Positions 8,991-18,016 of a stretch of DNA of 31,450 nucleotides are shown here, piece after piece (positions within the stretch are counted from its first letter, which is position 1; each line of letters begins with the position of its first letter). Below the pieces are notes generated by a model, which made no database searches, was not told the origin of the DNA, and was given only the letters and a program-made list of their open reading frames with translations. Both the position numbers and the translations under genes were made by a program. The stretch comes from Aureococcus anophagefferens (lineage: Eukaryota > Sar > Pelagophyceae > Pelagomonadales > Pelagomonadaceae), in the NCBI RefSeq assembly GCF_000186865.1, contig NW_008705574.1, positions 1,039,188-1,070,637 on the forward strand, given 5' to 3'.

Positions 8991-9746
8991 CTAGGCGCCG
9001 TAGTTCGACGCCTGGCGGTCGAAGGCCTTGAGGGCCCGGGCCGCCCACCGCGCGCGCTCGTCGTCGTCCGTGGGCAGCGCGCGCGCGCGCCAGTAGGCGA
9101 CGGCGGCGTCGTCGCCCAATTTCGCGTGGCACATGCAGATGCCGCTGAGCGCGCCGAAGTGGTGCGGCTTCAGCGCCAGGACCCGCTCGCAGAGCTCGAC
9201 GCTCTCCGCGAAGTCACCCGTGAGGTACTTCAGCGTCGCGAGCCGGTTCAGCGGCTCGGGCCAGTCCGGGTGGACCTCGACCAGCTCCGCGGCCGCCTGC
9301 GACGCGTCCTCCCAGCAGGCCTCGCCGCTCCCGATCATCAGGTCGATCTCTTCCAACGCCTCCTTGTTCTTCGCGCCCCGCTCGCTGAACCAGAGGCTCC
9401 AGAGACTCGTCACCGCGGCGCCGAACGCTTCCGGGTCCCGCGCGCGCCCGAGCGCCTCGATGTGCGCGCGCTCCTCCGCGCGCCGCCGCTTCGCCGTGCC
9501 GGACATGGCCACGGGCTCGGACCGCTCCACGGGCCGCTCGGCGCCGTCGGCGGCGCCCGCCAGCATGAGGCGCTCCAGCGACGCGCGCGCCGCCGCGGCG
9601 TCGTCGTCGCTCAGCGGCGCGGCGGCGTCGTCGTTGTCGGCTTCCGCGGCGCGCAACGGGCGCGCGCGCGGTCGCGCCGGCGCGACCAAGAAACCGGAGG
9701 CGGAGCCGCCGAGGGCGACGAGCGTGAGAAGCCGCCGGAGAGCCAT
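8991..9746 (-). CDS. Plastid-targeted TPR protein, conserved family
   Basis: 251 residues from the ATG at 9746; an in-frame ATG at 9764 adds six. The N-terminus (MALRRLLTLVALGGSASGFL) is a hydrophobic signal peptide whose predicted cleavage, SASG|FL, puts Phe at +1. An Arg/Pro/Ala-rich stretch follows. This is the bipartite pre-sequence of proteins imported into heterokont secondary plastids. The mature part has an acidic/Ala linker, then paired helices with TPR spacing: EALEEIDLMIGSGEACWEDA, WPEPLNRLATLKYLTGDFAE, and VLALKPHHFGALSGICMCHA. No enzyme motif is seen, so the likely role is as a protein-protein scaffold inside the plastid. Intronless. Confidence 0.72.
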   Translation of the reverse strand: MALRRLLTLVALGGSASGFLVAPARPRARPLRAAEADNDDAAAPLSDDDAAAARASLERLMLAGAADGAERPVERSEPVAMSGTAKRRRAEERAHIEALGRARDPEAFGAAVTSLWSLWFSERGAKNKEALEEIDLMIGSGEACWEDASQAAAELVEVHPDWPEPLNRLATLKYLTGDFAESVELCERVLALKPHHFGALSGICMCHAKLGDDAAVAYWRARALPTDDDERARWAARALKAFDRQASNYGA

Positions 9747-10061
9747 TGCCGCGGCGTGGCTCACTGCAGCTGAGCGGCACCCACGACGTCAACATGCGCT
9801 CCGCGCGGTCGCGATCGCGGTTAGCCCCCCCCGCGGGCGTCGTTGGGCGGCGTGCCGACGTTGATGCGGCTCCAGATCTCGCCGTCGGCCATGCGCGCGA
9901 GCGCATATAGGAAATGAGCCGTAGTGATTATAATTGCCCAACGTATATACCATAAACGATGCGAGCCATTCGTTTAAAGGCCTGCATCTCCTTCAATACA
10001 AGCTGTGCGCTCAGAGCCATCAATGTCCCGGAGTTCATCATAGATTGTGAAGTTTATTCCG
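9747..10061. other. Low-GC intergenic island with a 23-codon ORF
   Basis: About 9895-10060 is much lower in GC than the rest of the window (runs such as GATTATAATTGCCC and CGTATATACCATAAA). On the minus strand at 9892-9821 an ATG-started 23-codon frame (MADGEIWSRINVGTPPNDAR, then GGG and stop) reads like real coding sequence. I find no partner exon or clean splice sites. No tRNA or spliceosomal RNA was recognised. It lies between the TPR gene start and the LRR gene stop. Confidence 0.4.
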
Positions 10062-12262
10062 TCATGGGTTAGTTTTGCATATGGCCGTCGCGCGCGGGTC
10101 GAGGACGTTGTGGACGTCGCGCGCGGCGTCCGGGTCGTGGCCGTCGTCGCCCGGGTACACGCCGCTGCGCTGGCTCTCGCGGCGGTGGGGCCCGACCGTG
10201 TTTTTCCGCTGCGGGTAGACGCCCTGCTTCTGGGAGCCGCGGCGGTGCGGGCCGACGTGCTTGCCCCAGAAGTTGGACTTCCGCGTCGCGAGATCCGTCA
10301 CGGACGCGCGGCCGCCGGCCTTCTCCGCGCGGTGGCTCCGGAGCAGCTGCTCGTAGGCCGCCTCCTCGGGCGTCATGTGCGTCGCGTAGTCCACGGGGCC
10401 CTGGCCCTCGCGCGCGTGGCCGTGCGCGAACCACGTCAATTGGATCCGCCGCGCGGCGAACTTGCGGTACGGGTTCCGCGCGTCCAATTTCCGCAGCGAC
10501 GCGGGGTCGTTGGTCATCAGCGCGCGGAACGACGGCGGCGCGACGGCGTCGAGCACCGTGCGCGCGTCGGAGTCGGCGCAGATCGTCGCGTTCGACCGGA
10601 GCTTTTTGGCTTCGTTTGCGTCGAGGTACTTGAACTTCCGCAGCAGCTCCCACTTCGCGTCGCCCGCGGACGCGAGACGCCACTTGAAGGGGTTCGCCAT
10701 GAGCTTCGGCAGGCACGCGTTCGCGACGAGGGACCGACCGACGGCGCCCAGCGCCGCGGGGTCCGGGCCGACGCCGTCGATGTCCAACCGGCAGAGCCGC
10801 AGCGTCAGGAGCGACGTGTTCCGCCGCACGCCCTCGAGGAGCTTCCGGGCCGGGTCCGCGCGGTACGCGAGGGACAGGTCCGCCGCGTCCTCGCCGACGA
10901 ACGCGCGCGCGTTGCCGCTGAGGTCCAGCGCCGTGATCGACGTCGCCGTCGGCAGGCAGTCGATGAGATCGAAGAGCGACGCGCGCGGGACGTCGAGGTC
11001 GCACAAATCCACGTCCGTGAGCGCGCGGCTCAGGCACAGCGCGGCGCCGACGTGGCGGCAGCACCGCGCGCCGCAGCCCCCGTTGCCGCCGAGGCGGAGG
11101 TGGCGGAGGCCCGCGACGCCCTCGCGCGACGCCGCCAAGAGCGCCTCGCTCGCCTCGTCGCCGAAGCCCGCGTTCCGCGACACGTCGAGCGCCGTCAGCG
11201 CGCCGTGGTGGCGCACGGCCTGGGCGAAGATCTCGAAGCCGGCGTCCGTCGGCACGCCCGCGGCCGACGTGCACAGGTAGTTGTCCGACACGTCCAGCAC
11301 CTCCAGCGCCTCGAGCCCGGGCCCGGCGAGCATCTCCGCGAGGAAGCGCGCGCCCTCGTGGTGGAGCTCGTTGCGGCTCAGGTTGAGGTGGCGGAGCGTG
11401 CCCGCGCCCCGATCCACTCTTCGCATGCACTTCACGAGCTCCTTCATGCCGAGCATGCGGTGCCCCCCGACGCCCAGCAGCGTGTTCCCGGAGAGGTCGA
11501 GGTGGACCAGGGCGTGGCCGAAGCGCGTGCCGAAGCGGTCCCGCAGGCACTCGGCGAAGCGCGCGAGGCCCAGCTGCGACCGCACCTGGGCAGCAAAAGG
11601 GTGCGACATGCCCAACTTCAAAGGCTCCGATCTCGGCCGTTTTCCGCTCGTTTCGGCTGATTTTTGGACGAGCGATCATCTCTCGGAGCGCTCTCGACGC
11701 GTGGATGCTGTTTCCGGCACGCGCGCGCGCGGCACACTCACGTTGAAGCGACGTTGAATCACCCTTGTGCTGCCCCGGACCGCACGCCCAGGTCGTTGTC
11801 CGCGACGGACAGCCCCGAGAAGCCCCACTCGCTGTTCCGCAGGATGTTCTCCGCGACGAAGACCGTGAGGGGCGGCGCCGGGCAGTAGTGGCCCGACCCC
11901 CGCGCGTCGCGCCAGCGGCCCGCGACCTCCTCGACGCCGAGCGTGCCGAGCCGGTTCCCTCCGAGATCGATGGACGCGTCGTCGTAGCCGTCGCCGTCGT
12001 CGAAGAGCGTGCACAGGTCGTCTAAACCCTGGAGCGCGCCGTCGCCCGTCTCGCTCTGGCCGATGCGCCCGTGGTTCTGCAGGTCCAACCGCTTCTCCTC
12101 CGGGAGCACGGTCCACGTCGCCTCGTAGGCCGCGTAGCGCGCGCCGTCGTCGACGATGACCACGGTCTCGTCGAGGGCGCAGTCCTCGAAGCTCGGCTCG
12201 TCCCACTCGTCGCCCTCGATGGACGCGCCCCGCGACGAGTAGACCGTCTTCTGCCAGGCCAT
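10062..12262 (-). CDS. RI-type leucine-rich-repeat protein
   Basis: Exons 12262-11786 and 11585-10062 give 666 residues with a phase 0 intron (DLG|VRSQLGLARF). The N-terminal ~140 residues are acidic and unrecognised. From about 160 to 480 there are ribonuclease-inhibitor-type LRRs: ALVHLDLSGNTLLGVGGHRM, TLRHLNLSRNELHHEGARFL, LEVLDVSDNYLCTSAAGV, ALTALDVSRNAGFGDEAS, LRHLRLGGN. The C-terminal 100 residues are basic and hold two copies of a VGPHRRxSQxxGVYP motif. Such proteins are usually scaffolds; many algal members are ciliary, but that is not shown here. An upstream in-frame ATG at 12337 adds 25 basic residues; I prefer 12262 (MAWQKTVYSS). Confidence 0.75.
11586..11777 (-). mobile_element. 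Introner element 7, family A, host-sense
   Basis: 192-bp element between perfect duplications GACCGCAC on plus (GTGCGGTC in host sense) at 11578-11585 and 11778-11785. The acceptor tip reads CTGGGCAGCAAAAGG on plus; the donor tip is CGGGGCAGCACAAGG in host sense. The intron is 11785 down to 11586 (200 bp), GT-AG, phase 0. The internal GTGAGT is retained. Confidence 0.94.
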
Positions 12263-12353
12263 CGTCGTCGGGGCAGCCCCCGCGCGGCGGCGCCTAGACC
12301 GCGCTGCCGAGGGCACCGTCGACTTCACGACGCGCACGGTTGCACCGCAACCT

Positions 12354-14048
12354 TTACGACGCGCGCGCGCCGACGCGCTCGTCGTCGTTGGACGCGACGA
12401 GCGTCGTGACGTCGTCGACGAGGAGGGCCGCGCCGTCGACGAGCGCGTCGGCGAGGAGCGGGTCGAAGGTCGCCGACCGGAAGGCCGCGAGGTCCGCCGC
12501 GGCGTCGAAGACGAGGGCGAAGGCGAGGCGCGACCCGCCCGCGAAGGGCTTCGACACGGCGACGGCGCCGCAGCCGTCGCGCCGCGCCGCCGCGGCGAGG
12601 CCCGCGGCGACGGCGTCGAGCGCGGCCGCCCTGTTCGGCGCCGCCTCGACCTCGCCGAGCCAGAGCGCGCCGCCGGCCGGCGGGTCCGCCTTCGCGGCCT
12701 TGAGGCGGCAGGGCGCGTCGACGGCGTAGGTCGACGTCCCGTGGCGCAGCGCGGGCGACGCGTCGAGAAACATGCGCGCGTACTCGGAGTATCGTCCCTC
12801 GTCGGCGAAGAGCGCCGCGGCGGCGTAGCGGCCCGTGGCGTCGTCGCGGCCGACGGCGATCCACCGCCAGCCGTCGGCCTGGGCCTCGAAGTCGCCGAGC
12901 GTCGCGCCCAACGCCTCGGAAAAGGCCGCGGCGTCGCCGTCGTTCGGCGCCCAGCCTAAAAGCGCGAGGCGCCGGTCGGGGAGCCAGCCCTCGCCGTCGC
13001 GCGCGCCCGTGTCCCACAGACTCGTCGCGAGCATGTCGAGGAAGCGCTTCGTGCCCGGCGCCGACGGCGCGTGCGCGGACAGCAGCGCCGCGTCCATGCG
13101 CCTACTTTTCGCCGCGGCGTCGACGCGGTCGAAGAACTCGCAGACGTCGCCGTGGGGCCGCGCCTTGCGCGCGTTGCCCAGGAGCACGCGCACGCGCGGC
13201 GGCTTGGACGCGCCGGCGGGGAAGAGCGCGTCGTAGCGCGCCTCCGCGCCCGCGAGCGACCGCTCGTCGTCTGGGTCGAAGACGCAGACGACCGCGTCGG
13301 CCCGCGCCAGGAGCGCCGCGTCGTTGCCGAAGGCCGGCGGCGACGCCAGGTCCCAGAGCCGCAGGGCGCAGGGGGGGCGGCCGGGCACCGCGACGACGCG
13401 CGCGCCGACGCCGACGGCGCCCGGAGGGCGGAGCCGCCCGGACGACCGGTCGCCGTCGACCTCGGCGTCTTCGTCGACGGGCTCGGCGCCGACGAGGCTC
13501 CGCACGAGGGACGTCGCGCCGGCCTGGGCGACGCCCGCGACGATGAGGACGTGGAAGTCGGGCACGGCCGGCCGGTCGTCCTTTTTCCAGTGGTCCGCCC
13601 GCTCCCACGCGAAGCGCCGCTCGCCGCGCGCCGCGACGGCCTCGGCGAGCGCGAGGTGCTGCGCGAGGGCCAGGGGATAGATGAGGCCCTTCAGGGCCTC
13701 CCGGGGGCCGCCGGGCAGGCCGTAGCGGTCCGCGAGCGCGCGGCGCTGCCACACCGTCGCCGCCGCCGCGGAGCAGGGCCCCAGCGGCGCGCTCGCGACG
13801 CAGAGATCGAGGCCCTGCCGCGTGAAGTTGAGGGGCGGGATGGTCGGCTCCCCGGCGCTCGCGAGGGTGGCGACCTTGCCGAGGGCGAGGCAGGGGCAGG
13901 CGCAGGCGTAGCGCGCGGCCTCCCAGCCTTCGACGTCGACCCAGTCCCAGTCGTCGAAGCGCGACCGCCGCGCCGGGCCCCGGTCCATGGCCTCGGCGGC
14001 GACGGGGAAGAGGTCCGGCGAAACATGCTCGTAGCGGGGCCAGCCCAT
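12354..14048 (-). CDS. PLAC8 domain fused to degenerate Ras-like GTPase
   Basis: 564 residues, no intron. Residues ~45-150 resemble the PLAC8 family: the Cys-rich ACACPCLALGK, a second cluster LGPCSAAAATVWQRRALADR, and the KGLIYPLALAQHLALAEAV helix. From ~165 a Ras-like fold is visible: strand FHVLIVAG, then loop GVAQAGATSL where a P-loop would have GxxxxGKS but the Lys is Ala. Next come WDLASPP (in place of WDxAGQE), DAVVCVFDPDDERSL, and VLLGNARKA at the NKxD position. These changes predict weak or absent GTP binding, so a pseudo-GTPase is likely. The C-terminal ~200 residues are Ala-rich with no recognised domain. PLAC8 proteins are membrane-associated regulators of size or metal transport; function here is unknown. 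The start lies 76 bp from the divergent glycosyltransferase start. Confidence 0.7.
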   Translation of the reverse strand: MGWPRYEHVSPDLFPVAAEAMDRGPARRSRFDDWDWVDVEGWEAARYACACPCLALGKVATLASAGEPTIPPLNFTRQGLDLCVASAPLGPCSAAAATVWQRRALADRYGLPGGPREALKGLIYPLALAQHLALAEAVAARGERRFAWERADHWKKDDRPAVPDFHVLIVAGVAQAGATSLVRSLVGAEPVDEDAEVDGDRSSGRLRPPGAVGVGARVVAVPGRPPCALRLWDLASPPAFGNDAALLARADAVVCVFDPDDERSLAGAEARYDALFPAGASKPPRVRVLLGNARKARPHGDVCEFFDRVDAAAKSRRMDAALLSAHAPSAPGTKRFLDMLATSLWDTGARDGEGWLPDRRLALLGWAPNDGDAAAFSEALGATLGDFEAQADGWRWIAVGRDDATGRYAAAALFADEGRYSEYARMFLDASPALRHGTSTYAVDAPCRLKAAKADPPAGGALWLGEVEAAPNRAAALDAVAAGLAAAARRDGCGAVAVSKPFAGGSRLAFALVFDAAADLAAFRSATFDPLLADALVDGAALLVDDVTTLVASNDDERVGARAS

Positions 14049-14124
14049 GGTTAGCTGCCCATCATGTCCGGCAGTGTCGACCTCGGGCTTCGTTGAAGGC
14101 GCGATGGTGCCGGGGCAGCCGTGA
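14049..14124. promoter_or_regulatory. Short divergent promoter region
   Basis: Only 76 bp separate the start codons of the PLAC8-GTPase gene (minus) and the glycosyltransferase-like gene (plus). Any promoters must overlap this interval or the coding sequence. No motif is recognised. Confidence 0.35.
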
Positions 14125-16688
14125 ATGCTGCGGCGTGCCGTCGCCGCGCTGGTCGCCGCGTGCGCCGCGGCCGGCGACGCCCGGCACCACGACGCCTACG
14201 TGGCGTCGCTGGTCGAGCGCTGCGAGCCGCCGCGCGTCGGGCTCCGCGCCTGGGCGCTGCGCGAGCTCCGCGAGGCGAGCCGCGGCCCGGCGCGCGCCGC
14301 GATCCCGCGGCTCGCCTGCGCGCTCGACGCCTGCTTCGACGCGCCGGGCGGGCCGGGCGCCTGCGCGCTCCTGCCGCTCGAGGCCTTCGAGCTCCGGCTC
14401 GCCGCGGCGCGCGCCGCGCTCGCGCCGCGCGCCTCCGCGGACGCCGCGCCGTCGACGCTCGCCGCGCCGCTGCTGCTCGACTGCGTGCTCGGCGCCTTCC
14501 GCGAGCCGGCCCTGCGCGCGGCGGCGCGCCTCTTCCTGGGGCTCGCGCTCGGGCGCCGCGGCGATTTGGCCGGCGCGGCGCGCGAGTACCGGTCCGCGCG
14601 CGTCGACGCCGCGGCCGCGGCCGACCGCGGAAACGGCGCCGGGCCGGGCCTCGTCGACGCCGTCGACGTCCAGCTCGGCGCGGTCCTCGTCGCCGCCGGC
14701 GGCGACGGCCGCGACGAGGGGCTCGCGCTGCTCCGGCGCGTCGCGAAGCCGGCGGCGAACGCGACCGCCGCGGCGCCGCGGGCCGTCGTCGGCTTCGTGC
14801 TCGCGCGCCTCGATTGGGTGGCGACGCCGCGGCCCGGGGATTGGGCCGCGGCGCGCTACGGCGGGCCGCCGGCGGACGAGGCCGCGCGGCTCGGGCCGCT
14901 CGATAGCCTCGGCGCCGCGGACCACGCGGCGCTCGGCGCGGCGCTCTGGCGCCGGGGCTTCGGCGTCGCGGCGCGGCGCCACTTCGACCTGGCCCTGGCC
15001 CTCGGCGACCCGCTCGGCGCCGCGCGCGCGCTGCTCCTCGCGGAGCCCGTGCCCGCGGGCCGGCGCTGGCTCGCGGCGCGCCTCGCGGCGCTCCGCGCGG
15101 GCCTCGACGGCGCGCGGCGCGGCGGCGCGGTGTACCGCTGCGGCGACGCCTTCGGCGCGGGCGGCGACGGGCCCTGCGCGCCGCGGACCTGCGACCTCGC
15201 GGACGTCGCGCGCGCGCTCGAGGGCGCGCCGCGGCTCCAGGAGCTCGCGCGGTCGCCCGACGACGACGTCGACGACCTCTTCGCGCACCCGTCGGTGGCG
15301 CGGGAGGCGCCGCTCCTCGCGCGCGCCGTCGCGTTCGTGCTCCGCGAGTGCCCGCCGGCGGGCTACGGCGAGGCCGCCGCCGCGCCGCGGCCCGCGACGG
15401 CGCGCGGCGCCAAGGTCCGCGTGGGCTTCCTGTCGTCGCGGTTCCGGCGCGGGCCCGTCGCGCGCGTGGCCGTCTCCGCCGCGCGGGCGCTGACGCGTCG
15501 CCGTCGTTCGTGACGGTGGCGTGCTGCTTCGCGACGGCGCCGTCCGACGACTGGACCGCGGTCGCCTACGGCGCCTTCGAGGAGCACGCGCCGCTGCCCG
15601 CCGACTTCGCCGGCGCGCGCGACGCGCTGCTGGCCGCGGACCTCGACGTTTTGGTCTTCGTCGACGCGCCGCGCGACGCGCGCGCGGCGGTCCTCGCGGC
15701 GGCCGGCGCGCCGCGCTTCGCGCGCGTCCAGGTCGCGCTCCTCTGGCCCCACTTTGCCCTGTCGCCGGCGCTGCCGGGTTTGGACTACTACGTGTTGCCG
15801 GAGGCGCTCGGACACGAGGGGGACGTCGCCGCGGGCTTCGCGGAGCAGGTGGTGTTGGTCGCCGGCCTCGGCCACGCGCTCGTCCCCGACCCCGAGTCCG
15901 CGGCGCCGCGGCCGCGGCCGCGGCCGCGGCCGGGCCCGCGCTTCGTCGTGCCCGCGCCGCTGAGCGCGCTGCTCCACCCGGACGCCGACGGCGCCGTCGC
16001 GAAGCTCCTCGCGGCGAACGCGACGGTGGTGGTCGCGGCGGCGCGGACCAAGGCGGAAGGCTACGGCGCGGACGAGTTCGACGACGCCGCGGCGCACGCG
16101 GCGCCCGAGGCCGTCGCGGCGGTGCTGCGGCGGCGGCTCTGCGCGGGGCTGTCGGCGGTCGCCTGCGGCCGCCTCGAGCTGCGGGCGCCGCTGCGGCGGA
16201 GCGCGCTCGTCGCGGTCGCCTCCGCCGCGGACGCCGTGTTGGACTGCTGGCCCGCGTCGCGGCTCGACACGCTGCTCGTCGCGGCGGAGGCCGGCGCGCC
16301 CGTCGTCGCGCGGCGCCGGGGCCACCGGCCGGGCTTCGCCTTCGCGCGCGACCTGCTCCCGGCGGGCGCCGCGGTCTTCGGCGACGGCGAGGACGGGGTG
16401 GTCGACGCGGCGCTCGCGCTCGCGCGCGACCCGGCCGCGCGCGCGGCGGCGGCGGCGGCGATGCGGCGCGCGCCGGCGGCGCTCGCGGGGCGCGAGGGCG
16501 CCGGCGACCTCGCCGCCTTCCTCCTCCGCGCCGCGGGCGCGGACGCCGTCGCCGCGGCGCCGCGGCCGCGCGGCGCGGCCGCGGCCGCGGCCGCCGCGGC
16601 CGCCGCGGCCGCGGTCGCGGTCGCCGCGCGCCTCGCGCGGCGGGAGAAGGGGAAAGCGGGGAGGCGGAGGAAGCGTAAGAGTCGGTGA
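14125..16688 (+). pseudogene. SPINDLY/OGT-like glycosyltransferase, 1-base shift
   Basis: Two frames make one protein: 14125 to about 15495, then the next frame to the stop at 16688. The shift is consistent with one missing base near 15490-15505. The N-terminus (MLRRAVAALVAACAAAGD) is a probable signal peptide. Helical TPR-like pairs fill residues ~40-400 (GLALGRRGDLAGAAREYRSA). The catalytic half begins with KVRVGFLSSRFRRGPVARVA, the RxGFxSxDxxxH-like start of GT41 enzymes, though the usual His is not evident. It continues with LPGLDYYVLPEAL, EQVVLVAGLG and a DCWPASRLDTLLVAAEAGAP segment like the GT41 donor-site region. The end is a long poly-Ala/Val stretch and basic tail, possibly a membrane anchor. 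The break could be an assembly error, since codon structure on both sides looks intact. Family assignment is moderate. Confidence 0.6.
15903..15933. repeat. CCGCGG simple repeat in coding sequence
   Basis: Short tandem run of GCGGCC/CCGCGG hexamers, encoding alternating Pro and Arg in the glycosyltransferase-like protein. A second, longer GC-only run at about 16555-16625 encodes the poly-Ala stretch. Both are prone to replication slippage and sequencing error. Confidence 0.7.
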
Positions 16689-16763
16689 GGTTTAGCACGT
16701 GGCACGACGTCGACCGGTGCAACTTTTAATGCAACTTCCGGTGCATGTTGCACATCGCAGTCG

Positions 16764-17654
16764 ATGTTGCCACTGATGCTGATGGGCGCTCTCCTGCTCC
16801 TCCTCGGCCTCGCCTCTGCGGCGCGGCCCGCGAATCGCCGGGTGCAGAAGCCGCGGACGCGGCCGCGCGGCGAGACGCCGCTGGAGAAGAGCGCCCGCCT
16901 CGACGTCCTCGCCGAGGCCGAGCTTTCTGCTGCGCTCGACGCGCCCTTTGCATGGAGAAGAACGTCGAACGACGCGCACGCGATCCTCGAGGTCTTCGGC
17001 TGCGAGGACTGGCGGCGGCCGCCGGCCTACGACCGGCCCGGCTTCGACGTCGCGGGCCGCGACGTCCTCGACGTCGGCGCGCAGGTCGGGACCTTCGCGC
17101 GCCGGGCGCTCGCCGCGGGCGCGGCCTCCGTCGCCGCCTTCGAGCCCGAGCCGGCGAACGCGCGGCTCCTCCGCGAGAACCTCCGCGAGTTCCCGACGGC
17201 CGCCGTCTTCGAGGCCGCGGTCGTCGGCGCCGAAGGGGTCGACGAGGTGGAGCTCGTCCTCGGCAAGGACTACCAGGGCGTGGCCAACACGTGGCGCCAC
17301 TCGCTCCGGGCATGGACGCACTACTCCGGCGATGTGGACGTCGCGACGGTCGCCGCGCTCTCCTTCGGCGCCGCGGTCGACCGCGCCGCCGCCGCCGCGG
17401 GCCGGCCGCCGACGTTCTGCAAGATCGACGTCGAAGGCGCGGAGCTCGACATCCTCGCCGCCGTCGACGACTGGCGCGACCTGGATAGGTTGGTCGTGGA
17501 GTACTCGTTCACGAAGCGGAGGTCCCTCGCGGCGTTCCGCGACGCCGCGGACCGGCTCCGCCGCCACTTCCCGACGGTGGAGTGCGACCGGCTGCCGGAC
17601 GCGGGGGACGAGTGGCCCCACCGCACGGACGCGCTCGTCTTCTGCAGCCGGTAA
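16764..17654 (+). CDS. FkbM-family methyltransferase, secretory signal
   Basis: 296 residues. A strong signal peptide (MLPLMLMGALLLLLGLASAA) leads into a basic linker. The SAM-binding fold has motif I DVLDVGAQVGTFARRAL (residues ~108-124) and AAFEPEPANARLLREN at the acidic loop. The FkbM hallmark KIDVEGAELDILAAV is at ~220. The tail ends in the DALVFCSR strand. FkbM enzymes O-methylate sugars or other small molecules; a luminal ER/Golgi or secreted location suggests glycan methylation, which is inference. The gene follows the glycosyltransferase-like gene on the same strand by 75 bp, and both carry secretory signals. Intronless. Confidence 0.85.
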   Translation: MLPLMLMGALLLLLGLASAARPANRRVQKPRTRPRGETPLEKSARLDVLAEAELSAALDAPFAWRRTSNDAHAILEVFGCEDWRRPPAYDRPGFDVAGRDVLDVGAQVGTFARRALAAGAASVAAFEPEPANARLLRENLREFPTAAVFEAAVVGAEGVDEVELVLGKDYQGVANTWRHSLRAWTHYSGDVDVATVAALSFGAAVDRAAAAAGRPPTFCKIDVEGAELDILAAVDDWRDLDRLVVEYSFTKRRSLAAFRDAADRLRRHFPTVECDRLPDAGDEWPHRTDALVFCSR

Positions 17655-17672
17655 GGTAGGGTCGTTTAGCCA

Positions 17673-17837
17673 TCACGCGGCCGCCTTGGCCGCGCGGAGG
17701 TCGCGGTGGTGCGCGGCGAGCCGCGCCCGGTGTGGCTCGAGCGCGGCCAGCAGCATGGCGCCGTGCGCCGCGAGCTTCTTCGCGCCCATGCCGTAGCAGG
17801 ACGCGAGGTCGTCGAGGGACCGGTCGGCAGGTCGTCA
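17673..17837 (-). pseudogene. Truncated coding remnant, 3' end only
   Basis: On the minus strand a frame opens just after a TGA near 17838 and ends at 17673. It encodes about 53 residues (SLDDLASCYGMGAKKLAAHG, then AMLLAALEPHRARLAAHH and an Ala/Lys tail). It reads as a genuine C-terminal helix pair but has no upstream part. An ATG inside it (near 17792) could give a 38-residue peptide. More likely it is the surviving end of a deleted gene. 17838-18016 shows nothing else. Confidence 0.5.
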
Positions 17838-18016
17838 TGCAGGTCGTAGGGGCCGCGAAGGTACCTGCAACATGCCATATTGACGCAGCGGCATCCGAGG
17901 TCGTCTCGGCCTCCTGCTGCTCGAGCTCCACGCTCTCCTTCGTAGCGCTGTCTAGACGGAGGACCCGCCCGTCGTGCCCGCGTGAGCGCCCACGCAAAGA
18001 CCGTGAAAACAACACC

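Noticed and set aside
9930..10060. C/D snoRNA in the low-GC island
   Set aside because: The box-like ATGATGA and CTGA are only ~20 nt apart and no terminal stem was found; too weak to annotate.
10047..11660. 537-residue plus-strand frame opposite the LRR gene
   Set aside because: Shadow frame. The minus strand has regular LRR spacing and continues correctly across an introner.
14062..16722. 886-residue open frame on the minus strand opposite the glycosyltransferase-like gene
   Set aside because: The product is almost only Arg, Ala and Pro with no domain. Long antisense frames are expected where GC is this high and codons end in G or C.
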